From Acinetobacter corruptisaponis (lineage in GTDB: Bacteria > Pseudomonadota > Gammaproteobacteria > Pseudomonadales > Moraxellaceae), in contig NZ_CP125669.1 in assembly GCF_030053775.1 (NCBI RefSeq), positions 3,343,962 to 3,407,961 on the forward strand: a DNA stretch of 64,000 bases, given 5' to 3'. This document shows, piece by piece, positions 62,790 through 64,000 of the stretch. The notes below the pieces were generated by a model. The model had not been told where the DNA came from. It searched no databases and saw nothing but the letters and a program-made list of their open reading frames with translations. Each line of letters starts with the position of its first letter. Position 1 is the stretch's first letter. The position numbers were made by a program, and so were the translations under genes.

Positions 62790-64000
62790 ATGATAGGTCG
62801 GTTCAAGAAAAGTGATATCTCACAAATTTCGTTTACCTCTTTTCTTGGTTTATTTATCTTTTCTTGTAGCTCTATTGCTTTTGCTCAGCCTAAGGCAGGT
62901 AGCAGTATCACCAATATTGCGAGTGGTGATTTTTATGATAAACAGGGCAACCTACAAACAATTAACTCCAACCCTGTTATCCTGACAGTTCAGCCCATTT
63001 ACTCATTGAGTCTACAAAGCAATCAGCAAAATATTGGTACAATTGGCAGTAAACTCAATTTCCCTCATGTACTCACCAATACGGGAAATATCGCAGATAA
63101 CTATAAGGTTGCTCTGACACAGCTCACAAATGATCAATTTGATCTGGAAAATATCGCAGTTTATGTGGATCGGGATCAAAATGGTGAACCTGATGACAAT
63201 AATAATTTACTCAATAATGCAATCTTGCACTTAGAGGCAGACGAGTCAGTTGCTTTGGTGGTGGTCGGAAGTATTCCTAAAAATGTTGTCGCAGGTAATG
63301 TGGCAAACTTTAGTTTAACTTCAACCAGTCAACTTGATCCAGGTAATGTGTCTGCCACTGTCTCAGATGTTGCAAAAGTGGTTGATGATGCGGTCATTCA
63401 GGTCACAAAATCTCAAAATATCAGTACAGGTAAAACAGGCACAGAAGTTACCTATACATTTACCTATAGCAATACAGGGACTGCATCAGGTCAGTTGCTG
63501 GTGCATGATACCTTGCCGAGTAATGTTGCATATCAGGCGGGAACTGCGATTTGGAGTAATGGCACGGCTACACTGACAGATATAGATAATGACAATGAAG
63601 CAGGAAGTACTGCTGAATCAGTCATGAACTATAAATATGTAAATGGTGAGGTGGAGTTTAAACTGACAGGGATTGCCGCATTAAGCAAGGGCACGGTGAG
63701 CTTTAAGGTGAAAGTTAATCCGAATGCAGCGGAAAAGATCAATAACACTGCGAACTATAAACAGTATAAAAACAATACAACTACTTTATTGAAAGACACC
63801 AACACCAACACCGTTATTTTTAATGTAGAGCAAAGCTTAGGGGTGATACTGAATAACTCTTCTGCTGGAAATACTGATGGAGGCACGAATGACTTGCTCA
63901 CCAAAGCAAACACATTTACTGGCGCCGCCAAAGAAGTTCAGTTTGAAAATTATGTCTGGAATACGGGGCAGGCAACAGATAGCTATAATCTTACAATTGA
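62790..64000 (+). CDS. Large secreted DUF11-repeat surface protein, 3' truncated by window edge
   Basis: The frame runs from ATG 62790 to the end of the window without a stop. It has a signal peptide (MIGRFKKSDISQISFTSFLG, cleavage after IAFAQ) and then repeated beta-sandwich modules of the DUF11/conserved-repeat type: LTNTGNIADNYKVAL near residue 90, and VTYTFTYSNTGTASGQLLVHDTLPSN near 235. An Asp-rich stretch (DRDQNGEPDDNNN) may bind calcium. It is probably an adhesin-like exported protein. It is not long enough here to name. Its codons are richer in G and C than those of the island. Confidence 0.75.
   Translation, partial: MIGRFKKSDISQISFTSFLGLFIFSCSSIAFAQPKAGSSITNIASGDFYDKQGNLQTINSNPVILTVQPIYSLSLQSNQQNIGTIGSKLNFPHVLTNTGNIADNYKVALTQLTNDQFDLENIAVYVDRDQNGEPDDNNNLLNNAILHLEADESVALVVVGSIPKNVVAGNVANFSLTSTSQLDPGNVSATVSDVAKVVDDAVIQVTKSQNISTGKTGTEVTYTFTYSNTGTASGQLLVHDTLPSNVAYQAGTAIWSNGTATLTDIDNDNEAGSTAESVMNYKYVNGEVEFKLTGIAALSKGTVSFKVKVNPNAAEKINNTANYKQYKNNTTTLLKDTNTNTVIFNVEQSLGVILNNSSAGNTDGGTNDLLTKANTFTGAAKEVQFENYVWNTGQATDSYNLTI

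Noticed and set aside
63334..63576. 80-codon plus-strand frame
   Set aside because: It lies out of frame inside the surface-protein gene, which is open from 62790 to the window end.
1..64000. CRISPR array
   Set aside because: No regularly spaced repeats were found by reading the window.

Overview
The window reads as a chromosomal segment of a low-GC gammaproteobacterium, most likely Acinetobacter. The evidence is the mix of familiar core genes (pnuC, mgtE, htpX, ttcA, SLT lytic transglycosylases, greB), an IS3-group element of 1236 bp closely resembling Acinetobacter IS1236, and an Acinetobacter-style chr/czc metal block. No database search was possible, so the genus is an inference.

Layout. 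(1) 1-16383 and 31821-32340 are ordinary chromosome: the end of pnuC, a LuxR-type regulator, a lipoprotein, a sulfatase-fold phosphoethanolamine-transferase-like protein, an RND pump permease, mgtE, a DUF4112 protein, htpX, two lytic transglycosylases, ttcA, an SCP2-like protein and the start of greB. (2) 16525-31820 is a 15.3-kb element inserted between codons 47 and 48 of the host greB. It carries an unknown 425-residue protein, a type III restriction-modification pair, a HerA/DUF4297-like nuclease pair, and an overlapping operon of recombinase genes that I assign to the gamma-mobile-trio (gmtY-gmtZ-gmtX). The last gene of that operon is a complete second greB. An IS3-group element has interrupted gmtY. 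(3) 32341-62294 is a second island of about 29.95 kb in the 3' end of tRNA-Ser(UGA), bounded by 17-bp direct repeats. It holds a P4-type integrase, AlpA- and PrtN-like regulators, an inovirus Gp2/YagK-like replication protein, several unknown proteins, a lipoprotein/DUF1566 operon, a DUF932/YqaJ/Gp3-like recombination module, a czc-hupE-MFS metal-efflux block, chrBA, an extra RadA and a DUF1016 nuclease. (4) 62295-64000 returns to the chromosome: the original tRNA terminator and the start of a large secreted repeat protein.

How it works together. The first island is a defence island whose insertion destroys a transcription-elongation factor gene, while its own recombinase operon supplies a substitute by translational coupling. 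The second island combines mobility and recombination functions with cobalt/zinc/cadmium-type and chromate resistance.

The most interesting signals are the greB replacement arrangement, the palindromes built on ATACTA/TAGTAT at both ends of the first element, a duplicated 30-bp leader encoding a short conserved peptide end (KN[YF]RY[VI]PSR, stop) ahead of terminator hairpins, and the unknown cargo gene at the left end of the first element.
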